From assembly GCA_943787535.1 (NCBI GenBank), contig CALSMU010000002.1, positions 1 to 64,000 on the forward strand: a DNA stretch of 64,000 bases. The letters are read 5' to 3'. This document shows, in pieces, positions 26,079 to 35,828 of this stretch (position 1 is its first letter; each line of letters begins with the position of its first letter). The position numbers were made by a program, and so were the translations under genes. Source of the stretch: an uncultured Flavobacteriales bacterium (GTDB taxonomy: Bacteria > Bacteroidota > Bacteroidia > Flavobacteriales_D > Parvicellaceae). The notes under the pieces were generated by a model, which made no database searches, had not been told where the DNA came from, and saw only the letters and a list, made by a program, of their open reading frames with translations.

Positions 26079-27155
26079 ATGAAAAATATATTTTGGTTGC
26101 TTTGTTTATTATTTGTTATTAGTTGTGGAACGAAAACGGATGTAGAGAACTCTGGGACAGAAATTAATGATAACAAGGATTCTATTATTGATACAGCTAT
26201 TGTAATAAACCCTTTAACTGTATTAGAAGAGGAGATTTTAAGTAATCCAGAATCTCCCAATGGTTATTATAAACGAGCGTTGTATTATAAAAATCATTAT
26301 AAATTTAAGAATGCAGTTGATGATATTAATAGAGCATTAAAACTTGCACCAGAATCAGCAGCGATGAATTATGCAAAGGCAGATATTCAATACGCAGGTG
26401 CTATGTATAAAGGGGATATTTCTCTATTAGATCAGGCTGAAATTTATTTAAATTATGCTTTAGAATACGACTCTATAAATACGGATGCATTATTATTATT
26501 GGCAGAACTTAAGGCTGCCTATAGTGAGCCAGATAAGGCGATGATATACGTAAATAGAGTGTTGAAAGAGAACCAGTATTTACCACGTCCATATTATGTT
26601 AAAGGTAAGATCTACGAATCACTAGGGAATATAAAGTTGGCAGAGTCATCTTATCAGACCGCCATAGAAATGGATGCCAATTATTATGCTGCCATGATTC
26701 AATTGGGATTGATTTATGCCCAACAACAAAATGATTTAGCGATTACGTATTATGATGCGGCATTGGAAATTTACCCAGAGAGTATGGAAGCTATTCGAAA
26801 CAAGGGTTTATATCTACATTTTGCGAATAAGCCGCTGGAAGCTAGGATTTATTTTTATAAGATGTTGGAAATTGATTCTACTTTTGAGGAAGCCTATTTC
26901 AATATTGGAAATACGTATGTTGGAATTTATCGTGATGATATGGTGCAGTATACTAAAGATACAATCGTCGAGAAAGCATTAGAAAATTTTCAGAAAGCAG
27001 TTGATATAAACCCTAGATATGTTCAAGCTTGGTATAATATGGGGCTTGGATATGAAGTAATAGGTGACAAGCAAAACGCTAGAAGAGTTTATAATTATAT
27101 TTTATCAATTGAAACGAATTATGAACCGGCTATTGAAGGCTTAAATAGATTATGA
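26079..27155 (+). CDS. TPR-repeat lipoprotein
   Basis: 358 residues. The lipoprotein signal ends VISC (Cys16). After an acidic linker there are about eight TPR units (for example GYYKRALYYKNHYKFKNAVDDINRALKLAP, EAYFNIGNTYVG, QAWYNMGLGYEVIGD) running to the C-terminus. It is likely a protein-protein scaffold at the inner leaflet of the outer membrane. Its end overlaps the ATG of the alpha/beta hydrolase by 4 bases, so the two are translated together. The binding partner is unknown. Confidence 0.8.
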   Translation: MKNIFWLLCLLFVISCGTKTDVENSGTEINDNKDSIIDTAIVINPLTVLEEEILSNPESPNGYYKRALYYKNHYKFKNAVDDINRALKLAPESAAMNYAKADIQYAGAMYKGDISLLDQAEIYLNYALEYDSINTDALLLLAELKAAYSEPDKAMIYVNRVLKENQYLPRPYYVKGKIYESLGNIKLAESSYQTAIEMDANYYAAMIQLGLIYAQQQNDLAITYYDAALEIYPESMEAIRNKGLYLHFANKPLEARIYFYKMLEIDSTFEEAYFNIGNTYVGIYRDDMVQYTKDTIVEKALENFQKAVDINPRYVQAWYNMGLGYEVIGDKQNARRVYNYILSIETNYEPAIEGLNRL

Positions 27156-27955
27156 AGCTTGCTGTCAAGATAGGGAAGTGGGTATTGTCAATTATTATTG
27201 TTTTATATCTTGCTGTTTGCGCATACCTATATTTTCAGCAAGAAAATATTCTATTTCATCCTACTAAATTAAGTGCAGATTATCAATTTAATTTCAAGGT
27301 TGAATTTGAAGAAAAGATAATAGTAGGAGAGGATGGAACGAAATTAAGTGGGGTATTATTTAAATCGCATAATTCAGAAGGACTTGTGTTTTACTTACAT
27401 GGTAATGCGGGAGACATTACAAGGTGTGAGAGGGATGCTTATGTTTATACCGACTTAGGTTATGATTGTTTTGTTCTAGATTATAGAGGTTTTGGCAAGA
27501 GTGAGGGCAAAATTATTAGTCAAAATCAATTTTATTCTGATGTAGAAATAGCATATGATAGTCTTTGTAAGAACTATGAAGAGCAGAATATCATAATATT
27601 AGGTTACTCCATTGGAACTGGTCCAGCTTCCATGCTTGCTTCTAAATCTAATGCAAAGCACTTGGTTCTACTAGCGCCATATTACAGTATGGTTGATATG
27701 ATGAACAATCAATATCCTTTTATACCTAGTTATTTTTTAGAATATAAGTTAAAAACGCATGAGTTTATTCCGAATGTAAAATCCCCAATTTCTATTTTTC
27801 ATGGTGATGCGGATGAAATTATTTATTATGAGGCATCTGTTAAATTAAAAGAACACTTTAGCAGCAAGGATGAGTTAATTACGCTTCCTGGGCAACTCCA
27901 TGGAGGGATGAATCACAACTCTAGTTACAATGAATGGCTGAAGAAAAGTTTTTAG
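27152..27955 (+). CDS. Alpha/beta hydrolase, BEM46-like
   Basis: 267 residues with an N-terminal membrane helix (about 8-27). The hydrolase core shows YLHGNAGD (oxyanion region), the nucleophile elbow GYSIG with Ser, Asp in FHGDADEI and a late His (LPGQLHGGMNHN). This matches the BEM46/YfhR-type serine hydrolases anchored to the inner membrane with the catalytic domain probably outside. The substrate is unknown. It is co-translated with the TPR lipoprotein and converges on the ABC permease gene with one base between. Confidence 0.8.
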   Translation: MKLAVKIGKWVLSIIIVLYLAVCAYLYFQQENILFHPTKLSADYQFNFKVEFEEKIIVGEDGTKLSGVLFKSHNSEGLVFYLHGNAGDITRCERDAYVYTDLGYDCFVLDYRGFGKSEGKIISQNQFYSDVEIAYDSLCKNYEEQNIIILGYSIGTGPASMLASKSNAKHLVLLAPYYSMVDMMNNQYPFIPSYFLEYKLKTHEFIPNVKSPISIFHGDADEIIYYEASVKLKEHFSSKDELITLPGQLHGGMNHNSSYNEWLKKSF

Positions 27956-27956
27956 G

Positions 27957-28781
27957 CTACAAGTCTCTTCTCTTTAGTATCAAGTTGGATAAAAATACAA
28001 ATATCGCAATATATATTGTTGCCATAACGGTTCTTATGGGTTGTGAAATAACCATGCTTGCAGCTTCCATACTTTTTTTTTGAGCCTCAGGGTTTGCTGA
28101 CATCATATCTGTCAACCATTGTAGCGGAAACGGAGTCAATTCAGAAATTACATTGATAGGTAGAAATTGAACAATCGAATTATCACCAATAGCCAAACTA
28201 ATTACCCCTGTCAGAATCGGGTTAAGAATAATTGTTAATGTAAATAATATTATAGCTAATGCCGTTTTTCTTAAAAGAATAGAGAATAAAAAAGCTAAAG
28301 TGAAGTAACCAATGGTTTGAGCAAAGTATATTACAACGTAATAGATGTCACTGAACATACTGCCGCCATCTGAAAATACTAAACCAAATAATAGACTTAT
28401 AATAAACGTATATAGGTTAACCGTGATAGCTAATGCTAATAGAAATAAGAATTTTGAAGCTATAACTTGTTGTTTACTTAAGCCATCTATAACGTTTTGT
28501 TTAAATGTTCGATAATTAAAATCATTACAAATAATTAAAACAATTAATATGCCTAGCAATAAATTAAACCAACTCGCAATCCAGGTTACACCATTCCAAA
28601 CAACAGGAAATTTAAATAATGAAGATCCTTTCCAATACATAGGTGTTCCTTCTTGTCCGAAATGAAGGGCTGAAATCCCCCAAATAATTAATGGGATGAG
28701 CGTAGCGTAAATGATAAGTATTGCCCAAAAAGTCTTATACTTTTTTACTTTACTGTATTCTATGTCTAATAGATGTAACAT
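27957..28781 (-). CDS. ABC-2 type transporter permease
   Basis: 274 residues with about six membrane helices; the arrangement fits the ABC-2 class, with the segment YRTFKQNVIDGLSKQQVIASKF after the second helix resembling the coupling helix. It is preceded by the partner ATPase, whose stop overlaps its ATG (TAATG). Together they form an exporter, possibly for a peptide, lipid or antibiotic; the sequence does not tell which. Confidence 0.82.
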   Translation of the reverse strand: MLHLLDIEYSKVKKYKTFWAILIIYATLIPLIIWGISALHFGQEGTPMYWKGSSLFKFPVVWNGVTWIASWFNLLLGILIVLIICNDFNYRTFKQNVIDGLSKQQVIASKFLFLLALAITVNLYTFIISLLFGLVFSDGGSMFSDIYYVVIYFAQTIGYFTLAFLFSILLRKTALAIILFTLTIILNPILTGVISLAIGDNSIVQFLPINVISELTPFPLQWLTDMMSANPEAQKKSMEAASMVISQPIRTVMATIYIAIFVFLSNLILKRRDL

Positions 28782-29677
28782 TATTTAATAATCTCAAGGA
28801 ACTGTTTCTCTAAACTCTCGGAGTGAGATTTTAATTTTGATAACACAATTCCTTTATCAAAGAAATATTGATTTATCATTTCTGTAGTTATTTCTTTAGA
28901 CACTTTAATTGTGATTTCAGTTTCAGTAGTCTTAGAAACCTCCAATTGAGGGTTTTCATCGATTGCTGTTTTAGTTAAAGCCATGTCATTCGCAGCTATA
29001 ATCACAAAATTATCACCACCTATTATCTCTTCTATGGTGCCTTGTCTAACTAAATTTCCAAATTTCAGAATAGCTACATGCGTACATACTTTTTCAATTT
29101 CATCTAAAATATGCGAAGCAATAATAATCGTCTTACCTTCTTTAGATATTGCAATGATTAATTCTCGTATTTCAGCAATACCTTGGGGGTCCAGCCCGTT
29201 GGTAGGTTCGTCTAGTACTAATACTTCTGGATCGTTTAATATAGCTGCAGCAATCGCCAACCTTTGCTTCATTCCTAACGAATAGGTTTTGAAGTTAGAG
29301 TCCTTTCTTTGATAAAGGTTTACAATCTTTAAAACAGAATTAATTCTTTCTGAGGGATTATTGAGCTTTTTAATTTTTGCAACAATCTCCAAGTTTCCCA
29401 CTGCCGTTAGATATGGGTAGAAATTAGGTGTTTCTAATAATGCACCTATTCTCAATCTATTTCCAGTTGCATCTCCATTTTCAAACCAAGAATAACTACC
29501 CGTAGATTGTCTTAAAGCTCCAAGTAGAATGCCAAGAGTGGTTGTTTTACCACTACCGTTTGGTCCAAGCAGACCAAAGACAGTTCCTTTTTCCACTTTT
29601 AAACTAAGACTGTCTAAAGCAAGTACACCTTTGTACTTTTTCGATAGTTTGTTTATTTCCAGAATTGTAGCGCTCAA
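28781..29677 (-). CDS. ABC transporter ATP-binding protein
   Basis: 298 residues with Walker A GPNGSGKTT, signature YSLGMKQRLAIA, Walker B VLVLDEPTNGLDP and a switch His (IIASHIL). The C-terminal 80 residues form the extension usual for ABC-2 exporter ATPases. It energises the permease encoded directly downstream. No accessory gene is adjacent. Its likely promoter is just downstream of the rplT terminator. Confidence 0.9.
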   Translation of the reverse strand: MSATILEINKLSKKYKGVLALDSLSLKVEKGTVFGLLGPNGSGKTTTLGILLGALRQSTGSYSWFENGDATGNRLRIGALLETPNFYPYLTAVGNLEIVAKIKKLNNPSERINSVLKIVNLYQRKDSNFKTYSLGMKQRLAIAAAILNDPEVLVLDEPTNGLDPQGIAEIRELIIAISKEGKTIIIASHILDEIEKVCTHVAILKFGNLVRQGTIEEIIGGDNFVIIAANDMALTKTAIDENPQLEVSKTTETEITIKVSKEITTEMINQYFFDKGIVLSKLKSHSESLEKQFLEIIK

Positions 29678-29726
29678 TTTTCTCTTAAATTTTAGTCTAA
29701 ATTAACACTAAAATATAATCACCAAC

Positions 29727-29762
29727 AAAAAAAGGAGAAACAAACGTTTCTCCTTTTTTTTA
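29727..29762. terminator. Terminator of the thrS-infC-rpmI-rplT operon
   Basis: GGAGAAAC pairs with GTTTCTCC around an AAAC loop, with a 7-base A run on one side and a T run on the other. On the minus strand it ends the rplT operon and separates it from the ABC genes. Confidence 0.9.
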
Positions 29763-29781
29763 ATAAGTAATAACAAAGTAT

Positions 29782-30126
29782 TTATTTTACTTTATCGACA
29801 ATAGCTTTAAAAGCATCCGGGTGATTCATTGCTAAATCAGCTAATACTTTTCTGTTTAATGAAATTCCATTTTTATTCACTTTCCCAATGAATTCAGAAT
29901 AACTCATTCCGTACTCTCTTGCACCTGCGTTAATTCTTGTAATCCATAATGAACGGAAATTTCTTTTGTTTTGCTTTCTGTCTCTGTAAGCAAAAGTAAG
30001 TCCTCTATCAACTGCATTTTTAGCAACTGTGTGAACGTTTTTTCTTCTTCCAAAGTATCCTTTGGCTTGCTTTAATATCTTTTTTCTTCGGGCCTTTGCG
30101 GCTACGCTGTTTACTGATCTTGGCAT
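29782..30126 (-). CDS. rplT: Ribosomal protein bL20
   Basis: 114 residues, full length. It begins [23 protein letters not shown] and continues with YFGRRKN and [14 protein letters not shown], the invariant L20 sequence. It binds 23S rRNA early in 50S assembly and in some bacteria represses its own operon. It is the last gene of the thrS-infC-rpmI-rplT operon, 99 bases after rpmI. Confidence 0.97.
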   Translation of the reverse strand: MPRSVNSVAAKARRKKILKQAKGYFGRRKNVHTVAKNAVDRGLTFAYRDRKQNKRNFRSLWITRINAGAREYGMSYSEFIGKVNKNGISLNRKVLADLAMNHPDAFKAIVDKVK

Positions 30127-30225
30127 TTTTCTAGTTTTTTAATAATTAGTGGCTTTCTTAGCTCTCTTTATTTTTTTACTAATTACTTGGTTAAACATTT
30201 AATTAATTAAACCGACTTAGTGTTT

Positions 30226-30420
30226 CTAAGCACAAAGCTGCGTCTTTATATGAGCTACATCTGATTTATGAACCAATCCTGCTTTTGTTAGATTTCTCTT
30301 ACGTTTTTTAGATTTTTTCGTCAAAATGTGACTTTTAAAAGCGTGCTTTCTTTTGATTTTTCCAGAGCCCGTCAATTTAAAACGTTTCTTGGCACTAGAT
30401 TTAGTTTTCATTTTTGGCAT
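30226..30420 (-). CDS. rpmI: Ribosomal protein bL35
   Basis: 64 residues, very basic, starting [20 protein letters not shown] with the family motif [21 protein letters not shown]. It is a small 50S subunit protein, encoded between infC and rplT as in most bacteria, 36 bases after the infC stop. Confidence 0.97.
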   Translation of the reverse strand: MPKMKTKSSAKKRFKLTGSGKIKRKHAFKSHILTKKSKKRKRNLTKAGLVHKSDVAHIKTQLCA

Positions 30421-30456
30421 TTTGCTTCTTTTTTATATGGTTATTACTTACTTATT

Positions 30457-31005
30457 CTATTTTTTCTTTGGATTGATCATCATAATCATCCTTTTACCCA
30501 TTAGCTGCGGCATTTGTTCTACCACACCTAGGTCATCAATCTCTTGGGCCAACTTCAATAATAAAATTTCGCCTCTGTCTTTAAATACAATTGTTCTTCC
30601 CTTGAAGAAAACGTATGCTTTTACTTTAGCTCCTTCTGAAAGGAAGGCTCTAGCATGTTTTAATTTAAAATCAAAATCATGGGCATCAGTATTAGGACCA
30701 TAACGAATTTCCTTTACGACAACTTTACTCTGATTTTTTTTCAGTTCCTTGTCTTTTCGTTTTTGTTCGTAAAGAAACTTTTTATAATCTATTATTTTAC
30801 ATACCGGAGGAACTGCTTTAGGCGATATCTCAACTAAATCTAAGTCTTTGGCAGTTGCTAATTCAAGTGCTTCTGCAATCGGATAAACTGCAGACTCAAT
30901 TCCATCTCCTACAACACGAACTTCTCTTGAAAGAATTTTGTCGTTTATTTTGTGAGCGTCCTCTTTGAAGACTCTTCTCCCTCTGTTATTTCTTCTAGGT
31001 TTAAT
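30457..31005 (-). CDS. infC: Translation initiation factor IF-3 with non-ATG (ATT) start
   Basis: About 182 residues read between thrS and rpm[56 protein letters not shown] and [20 protein letters not shown]. This is complete IF-3 with both domains. There is no ATG, GTG or TTG in the right place; the frame is open back to a TGA inside the end of thrS and offers only ATT and ATA codons. The ATT at 31005 (giving [11 protein letters not shown]) is the best choice, matching the known AUU start of infC used for autoregulation in Escherichia coli. Other ATT codons 18 and 48 bases upstream remain possible. Confidence 0.9.
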   Translation of the reverse strand: MKPRRNNRGRRVFKEDAHKINDKILSREVRVVGDGIESAVYPIAEALELATAKDLDLVEISPKAVPPVCKIIDYKKFLYEQKRKDKELKKNQSKVVVKEIRYGPNTDAHDFDFKLKHARAFLSEGAKVKAYVFFKGRTIVFKDRGEILLLKLAQEIDDLGVVEQMPQLMGKRMIMMINPKKK

Positions 31006-31040
31006 AGTACTAAATGTTTTAATTATACTTATTCTAAAAA

Positions 31041-32987
31041 TTATTCAGCGAACTGAATTAATTTTTGATTTATTTCTTTTTGAACGATTTCAGCGAACTC
31101 TTCTAATGAAAATACACCTAAATCACCCGTTCCTTGTTTTCTGACAGAAACCTTCTTTTCATTCATCTCATTCTCTCCAACAATCAACATATACGGTATT
31201 TTTAGCATTTCTGCATCTCGTATTTTTTTGCCGATTTTCTCGTATCTTTCGTCAACAAGACCGCGAATATCGTAATTATTTAACGAATTAAAAACTTCCT
31301 TAGCATAATCATTGTATTTCTCGCTAATTGGGAGTACCGTAACTTGCTCAGGATTTAACCATAAAGGGAATTTTCCGGCAGTGTGTTCAATCAAAACAGC
31401 AATGAATCTTTCTAACGATCCGAAAGGTGCTCTGTGTATCATTACTGGTCTGTGTTTTTGGTTGTCAGAACCAACGTATTCTAATTCAAAACGCTCAGGT
31501 AAATTGTAGTCAACTTGTATCGTACCTAGTTGCCAGCTTCTACCTAAAGCATCTTTTACCATAAAGTCAAGCTTTGGACCATAGAATGCTGCTTCACCAT
31601 ATTCTAAAACGGTGTTTAGACCCATTTCTTCAGAAGCCTTTATTATTGAAGCTTCGGCCTTTTCCCAGTTTTCATCACTTCCGATATATTTTTCATTATT
31701 ATCAGGATCTCTTAATGAAATTTGTGCTGTATAGTCATCAAAATCAAGAGCATTAAATGTATACATTACCAGCTCAATTACTTTTTTAAATTCTTCTTCA
31801 ACCTGATCAGGTCGACAAAATATATGCGCATCATCTTGGGTAAATCCCCTTACGCGCGTTAATCCATGCAGTTCTCCACTTTGCTCGTAACGATATACCG
31901 TTCCAAATTCTGCTAATCGCAATGGTAAATCTTTGTAGGATTTAGGAGAAGTTTTATAAATTTCACAATGATGCGGGCAGTTCATTGGTTTTAATAAAAA
32001 CTCTTCGTTCTCATGCGGTGTTTTTATGGATTGGAAACTATCTTCTCCATACTTTTCATAATGTCCTGAGCAGACATACAGATCTTTGTGCCCTATGTGT
32101 GGAGTAACCACGGGAGAATAACCTGATTTAACTTGCGCCTCTTTCATGAAGTTAATCAAACGTTCTCTTAAAGCTGCTCCTTTAGGCAGCCATAAAGGTA
32201 GTCCCATACCAACCCGCTGCGAGAATGCAAATAGCTCTAGTTCTTTTCCTAATTTTCTATGGTCTCTCTTCTTTGCTTCTTCAAGCATTTCTAGATATGC
32301 AATTAACTCTTTGTTTTTTTGAAACGTAATGCCATAAATTCGCGTCAATTGCTTTCTGTTTTCATCACCACGCCAGTAGGCTCCAGCAATGGAGAGTAGC
32401 TTCACAGCTTTTATATATCCAGTATTTGGAATATGCGGTCCTCTGCACAAATCAGTAAATTCACCTTGCGTGTAAAATGTAATAGAGCCATCTTCTAAGT
32501 CTTCAATTAACTCAAGCTTGTATTCGTCGTCTTTTTCTGTGAAATATTTTATTGCATCAGCTTTAGAAATATCTTTTCGAATGTACTCACTTTTAGTACG
32601 AGCAAGTTCAATTATTTTTTTTTCTATTTTTTCTAAGTCACCATCGCCAAATTCATAATCCATGAAATCGATGTCATAATAAAAACCATTCTCTATATTT
32701 GGTCCAATGGCCAGTTTTACGCCGGGATAATGAAACTCAATAGCCTCCGCCATAAGGTGTGCAGAGCTATGCCACATGGTAGCTTTTCCTTCTTTGTCTT
32801 TAAACGATAAAAGACTGACAGAAGAGTCCGTAATAAGTGGTCGAGTTAAATCCCAAACTTCTCCATTTACTTTTGCCGCAAGTACATTTCTAGCCAATCC
32901 TTCGCTAATACTTTTTGCAACATCCCATGAAGTTGTTCCACTTTCATATTCTCTTACACTATTATCCGGTAACGTTACTTTTATCAT
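31041..32987 (-). CDS. thrS: Threonyl-tRNA synthetase
   Basis: 648 residues. Domain order: TGS (1-62), editing/tRNA_SAD domain (about 63-240, with [10 protein letters not shown]), class II catalytic core (about 265-540) holding the zinc Cys in [10 protein letters not shown] and the [23 protein letters not shown] motifs, and the anticodon-binding domain (about 545-640). It charges tRNA-Thr. It is the first gene of the operon with infC, rpmI and rplT. A perfect -7 box lies 19 bases before the ATG. Confidence 0.97.
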   Translation of the reverse strand: MIKVTLPDNSVREYESGTTSWDVAKSISEGLARNVLAAKVNGEVWDLTRPLITDSSVSLLSFKDKEGKATMWHSSAHLMAEAIEFHYPGVKLAIGPNIENGFYYDIDFMDYEFGDGDLEKIEKKIIELARTKSEYIRKDISKADAIKYFTEKDDEYKLELIEDLEDGSITFYTQGEFTDLCRGPHIPNTGYIKAVKLLSIAGAYWRGDENRKQLTRIYGITFQKNKELIAYLEMLEEAKKRDHRKLGKELELFAFSQRVGMGLPLWLPKGAALRERLINFMKEAQVKSGYSPVVTPHIGHKDLYVCSGHYEKYGEDSFQSIKTPHENEEFLLKPMNCPHHCEIYKTSPKSYKDLPLRLAEFGTVYRYEQSGELHGLTRVRGFTQDDAHIFCRPDQVEEEFKKVIELVMYTFNALDFDDYTAQISLRDPDNNEKYIGSDENWEKAEASIIKASEEMGLNTVLEYGEAAFYGPKLDFMVKDALGRSWQLGTIQVDYNLPERFELEYVGSDNQKHRPVMIHRAPFGSLERFIAVLIEHTAGKFPLWLNPEQVTVLPISEKYNDYAKEVFNSLNNYDIRGLVDERYEKIGKKIRDAEMLKIPYMLIVGENEMNEKKVSVRKQGTGDLGVFSLEEFAEIVQKEINQKLIQFAE

Positions 32988-33006
32988 TTTAAAAAAATTA
33001 AGTCTG

Positions 33007-33014
33007 CAAATGTA
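33007..33014 (-). promoter_or_regulatory. -7 promoter box of the thrS operon
   Basis: TACATTTG on the minus strand, a perfect TAnnTTTG, 19 bases before the thrS start. The leader is therefore too short for a T-box or long attenuator if this is the only promoter. Confidence 0.55.
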
Positions 33015-33134
33015 GAAATATTGAGCAGAAATTCTCTCGATTTTGCTATTGAATTCATTGATTTATTGAGATTATTTTGTTTAAAGGGAATAGTTTTCCG
33101 TATTCTTGTTTCTTTGTTATTTAATGGTGGAGCA

Positions 33135-33557
33135 ATGGATATTCTAGATATATATAATAAGTACAACAATTTTGGTCGTTTCTTCGATATGGATCATAAG
33201 GTAGTTGCACCTGGTCATATTGAGTACAATATGGTCGTAACAGCGTCTCATTTAGCTACACCTACTGCTATGCATGGAGGAGCAATGGCTGGATTTATGG
33301 ATGGTGTTTTGGGGGTTGCTGCTCTATCTGCTGTGGAAGCTGAAAATAAAGTTGTTTCCACTATCGAGTTTAAAATTAACTATTTATCAGCTGTATTTCT
33401 TGGAGATGAATTGAAAGGTGTCGGTATAGTTCTTCGGAAAGGGAAAAGAATATTACTAGCTGAAGGTAAAGTATTCAATCAAAAAAAGGAGCTTGTTGCA
33501 ACAGCTACGGGAACCTTTAATGCATATTCATTTGAAAAGAGTGATATGTTTGAATGA
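33135..33557 (+). CDS. PaaI-type hotdog thioesterase
   Basis: 140 residues from the ATG at 33135. The frame is open for 38 codons upstream but codes there for a hydrophobic stretch that overlaps the thrS promoter, so the later start is chosen. The hotdog-fold motif HGGAMAGFMDGVLGVAAL with the catalytic region and STIEFKINYLSAVFLGDEL identify an acyl-CoA thioesterase of the PaaI/YbgC group. The substrate is unknown. It is divergent from thrS. Confidence 0.82.
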   Translation: MDILDIYNKYNNFGRFFDMDHKVVAPGHIEYNMVVTASHLATPTAMHGGAMAGFMDGVLGVAALSAVEAENKVVSTIEFKINYLSAVFLGDELKGVGIVLRKGKRILLAEGKVFNQKKELVATATGTFNAYSFEKSDMFE

Positions 33558-33611
33558 TAAAAAGACGTATGAAATTTCCGAGAAATCAGAACGAATAGAG
33601 ACAAAATGAAT

Positions 33612-33905
33612 TTATAAGCTAAATAATTCATCGGTACTCCATGCCTCAGGTGGGGCGCAAAAGCAAGTTTTGGTTTTTTTCCAAACACCTCCGAAAAGTT
33701 TTGATTGTCGGTATTTTTCAATAGATTTTTCTCCTTCCCATTTACTATACGTAAAAAACACATTGTCGTATTTTTTGTCTTGAAGAAGTTCAACGTGTAA
33801 ACAGCCATCAAAGCCTTTGATGTGATTTTTATTAGCAAAAAAAATGGACTTGAATTCTTCTTTTTTAGAAGGAGAAATTGTTAGTTTAACTATTCGAGTA
33901 ATCAT
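33612..33905 (-). CDS. ABM-domain putative monooxygenase
   Basis: 97 residues with the ferredoxin-like ABM fold: ITRIVKLTISPSKKEEFKSIF, GCLHVELLQDK, FFTYSKWEGEKSIEKYRQS. Members include quinol and antibiotic-biosynthesis monooxygenases that act without metal or cofactor, but many are of unknown role. The 5' end overlaps the SAM hydroxide adenosyltransferase gene by 20 bases, implying translational coupling. Confidence 0.72.
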   Translation of the reverse strand: MITRIVKLTISPSKKEEFKSIFFANKNHIKGFDGCLHVELLQDKKYDNVFFTYSKWEGEKSIEKYRQSKLFGGVWKKTKTCFCAPPEAWSTDELFSL

Positions 33906-34737
33906 GTTCGTTAGTTCTATTTTGGGATTTATCGTCTATTTCTTTGAATTCAATGGTAATAGTATCGTTCATTTTTAACCCAAAAAGCTTGTTCGCACCA
34001 CCTCCTGAACCTTCGACTCCTTTGTTGATTGCAATCTCCAAATTCCCTGAGCTGCTAAATATTGCAATTTTCTCTCCCTCTGGCACATCACTATATTGTT
34101 GGTGAATTTTAGATATCATATAACCTGCACGGGTTAAATAAATTCTAAATTCTCTTCCTTTACCGACTTCTTGAAAAATATCTTTTGAGATATTTGTGAT
34201 AATATTCCCATAACAATCAATGTAAGCAACGGTTCCTTTTATTACGTGATCTTCAACTGTGGCTCTAAAGAGTTGCCGTTTTTTGATTTCTTCAGTCCGT
34301 TTTCCAATAATTTCAGGAGTACCTCCTCTAGCTATGTGACAAGCTGCTTTTGCAAATACATTTTTTGTAGGAAAACATTGCGTGTTTTCTTCTTCTCGTA
34401 TTGTAAGTTCAAAAATATTATCAGGTTGTTTGTCAAACAGCAAAGAAAATATCCCGTTGTCAGCACCAATAAAATAATGTCCAAAGTTTTCTACCAATAA
34501 ATGTTTTGTGTCTGAACTATTTCCAGGACTTATACTGATAATATGAATAGTTCCTTTTGGAAAGTCATTAAAACAGTTTTTTATTACAAATGATGCTTGG
34601 GCAATATCGAATGAAGCAACCTGATGACTTATATCAATAATGTTAGCATCCGAAAATTCACTCAATATAGCACCTTTGACAGAGGCTACATAGTAGTCTT
34701 TGAGTCCCATGTCAGTTGTTAATGTAATAATTTTCAT
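33886..34737 (-). CDS. S-adenosyl-L-methionine hydroxide adenosyltransferase (DUF62)
   Basis: 283 residues. The N-terminal Asp-rich motif TLTTDMGLKDYYVASVKG, IIDISHQVASFDI and the C-terminal FSSSGNLEIAINKG mark the SAM-hydrolysing family related to fluorinases and chlorinases, which makes adenosine and methionine from SAM. The halogenases carry an inserted loop that I do not see here. It probably consumes SAM or tunes its level. It is coupled to the ABM gene by a 20-base overlap, with a perfect -7 box 22 bases upstream. Confidence 0.88.
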   Translation of the reverse strand: MKIITLTTDMGLKDYYVASVKGAILSEFSDANIIDISHQVASFDIAQASFVIKNCFNDFPKGTIHIISISPGNSSDTKHLLVENFGHYFIGADNGIFSLLFDKQPDNIFELTIREEENTQCFPTKNVFAKAACHIARGGTPEIIGKRTEEIKKRQLFRATVEDHVIKGTVAYIDCYGNIITNISKDIFQEVGKGREFRIYLTRAGYMISKIHQQYSDVPEGEKIAIFSSSGNLEIAINKGVEGSGGGANKLFGLKMNDTITIEFKEIDDKSQNRTNEHDYSNS

Positions 34738-34759
34738 GCTGTACTGTAAACAAACTGTT

Positions 34760-34767
34760 CAAAAGTA
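34760..34767 (-). promoter_or_regulatory. -7 promoter box of the SAM hydroxide adenosyltransferase gene
   Basis: TACTTTTG on the minus strand, a perfect TAnnTTTG, 22 bases before the start codon. Confidence 0.55.
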
Positions 34768-34814
34768 ATGATTTCATTGAATAAAAATAATCAAATTATA
34801 ACTTTGGATTGTAT

Positions 34815-34822
34815 TACTTTTG
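34815..34822 (+). promoter_or_regulatory. -7 promoter box of phoH
   Basis: TACTTTTG, a perfect TAnnTTTG, 23 bases before the TTG start of phoH. It is the same octamer as the divergent promoter at 34760. Confidence 0.55.
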
Positions 34823-34845
34823 AAAGCTGAATTAAGAAAGAAACA

Positions 34846-35787
34846 TTGCAAGAGAAAATTATTGAAATATCTGGTATTAATCCGCTTGATTTATTTGGGG
34901 TAAACGAAGTCAAACTTAAGTTGATTAAATCTTTTTTTCCCAAACTCAAAATAGTTGCAAGGGGCGCCAATATAAAAGTTTTAGGGGAAAAAGCATTGCT
35001 TAAAGAGTTTGCTGAAGCAATAAAACTTTTGATTCAACATTTTGAAAAATACAATGATTTGACTGAGAATAACATAAAGAACGTACTAGGAGGTAAAGTG
35101 GCTAGTGTTGTTGGCAATTCTAAAGGAGATGATATTATCGTTTATGGAAATAGAGGTCGTCATGTAAAAGCGCGTACTGTTAACCAACGAAAAATGGTTG
35201 ATATTCTTGAAGAGAATGACATGCTTTTTGCGATAGGTCCAGCCGGCACCGGAAAGACTTATACGGCTATTGCTTTGGCAGTAAGGGCGCTTAAAAACAA
35301 GGAAGTCCGAAGAATAATTTTAACTCGACCAGCAGTAGAAGCTGGAGAGAACTTGGGTTTTTTGCCAGGTGATTTAAAAGAAAAACTGGATCCTTACATG
35401 CAGCCTCTTTATGATGCGTTACAAGACATGATTCCTGCTGAGAAATTAGCAGAACATCTGGAGGAAGGGGTTATTCAGATTGCTCCGCTTGCTTTTATGC
35501 GAGGCAGAACATTGGACAAGGCGTTTGTGATTTTGGATGAAGGTCAAAATACAACGGAAGGTCAAATGAAAATGTTTCTCACAAGAATGGGTAAAACAGC
35601 TAAATTTGTAGTTACTGGAGATGTAAGCCAAATTGATTTACCCGGTCACCAAAAATCTGGATTGAAGAAGGCGATTGAAGTTCTAGTTCCCGTAAAAGGA
35701 ATTGGGTTTGTATATCTTGATGACAAGGATGTAATAAGACATAAGTTGGTGACTAGGATAATAAATGCATTTAAAAAAGAAGAGTAA
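34846..35787 (+). CDS. phoH: PhoH family ATPase
   Basis: 313 residues. It appears to start at TTG (MQEKIIEISGINPLDLFG); a TGA lies six codons upstream and no ATG is available. After an N-terminal KH-like or RNA-binding part (about 1-100) comes the P-loop domain: Walker A GPAGTGKTY, RPAVEAGENLGFLPGDLKEKLDPYM, Walker B FVILDEGQNTT and TGDVSQIDLP. PhoH proteins are predicted RNA helicase/ATPases tied to RNA turnover with YbeY. It is just upstream of purC. Confidence 0.9.
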   Translation: MQEKIIEISGINPLDLFGVNEVKLKLIKSFFPKLKIVARGANIKVLGEKALLKEFAEAIKLLIQHFEKYNDLTENNIKNVLGGKVASVVGNSKGDDIIVYGNRGRHVKARTVNQRKMVDILEENDMLFAIGPAGTGKTYTAIALAVRALKNKEVRRIILTRPAVEAGENLGFLPGDLKEKLDPYMQPLYDALQDMIPAEKLAEHLEEGVIQIAPLAFMRGRTLDKAFVILDEGQNTTEGQMKMFLTRMGKTAKFVVTGDVSQIDLPGHQKSGLKKAIEVLVPVKGIGFVYLDDKDVIRHKLVTRIINAFKKEE

Positions 35788-35828
35788 AATAATTGAAAAC
35801 TATTTATTTGGAAACAACACAAAAAAGC

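Noticed and set aside
33021..33134. Longer thioesterase start
   Set aside because: The upstream codons overlap the thrS promoter and add a hydrophobic stretch foreign to the family.
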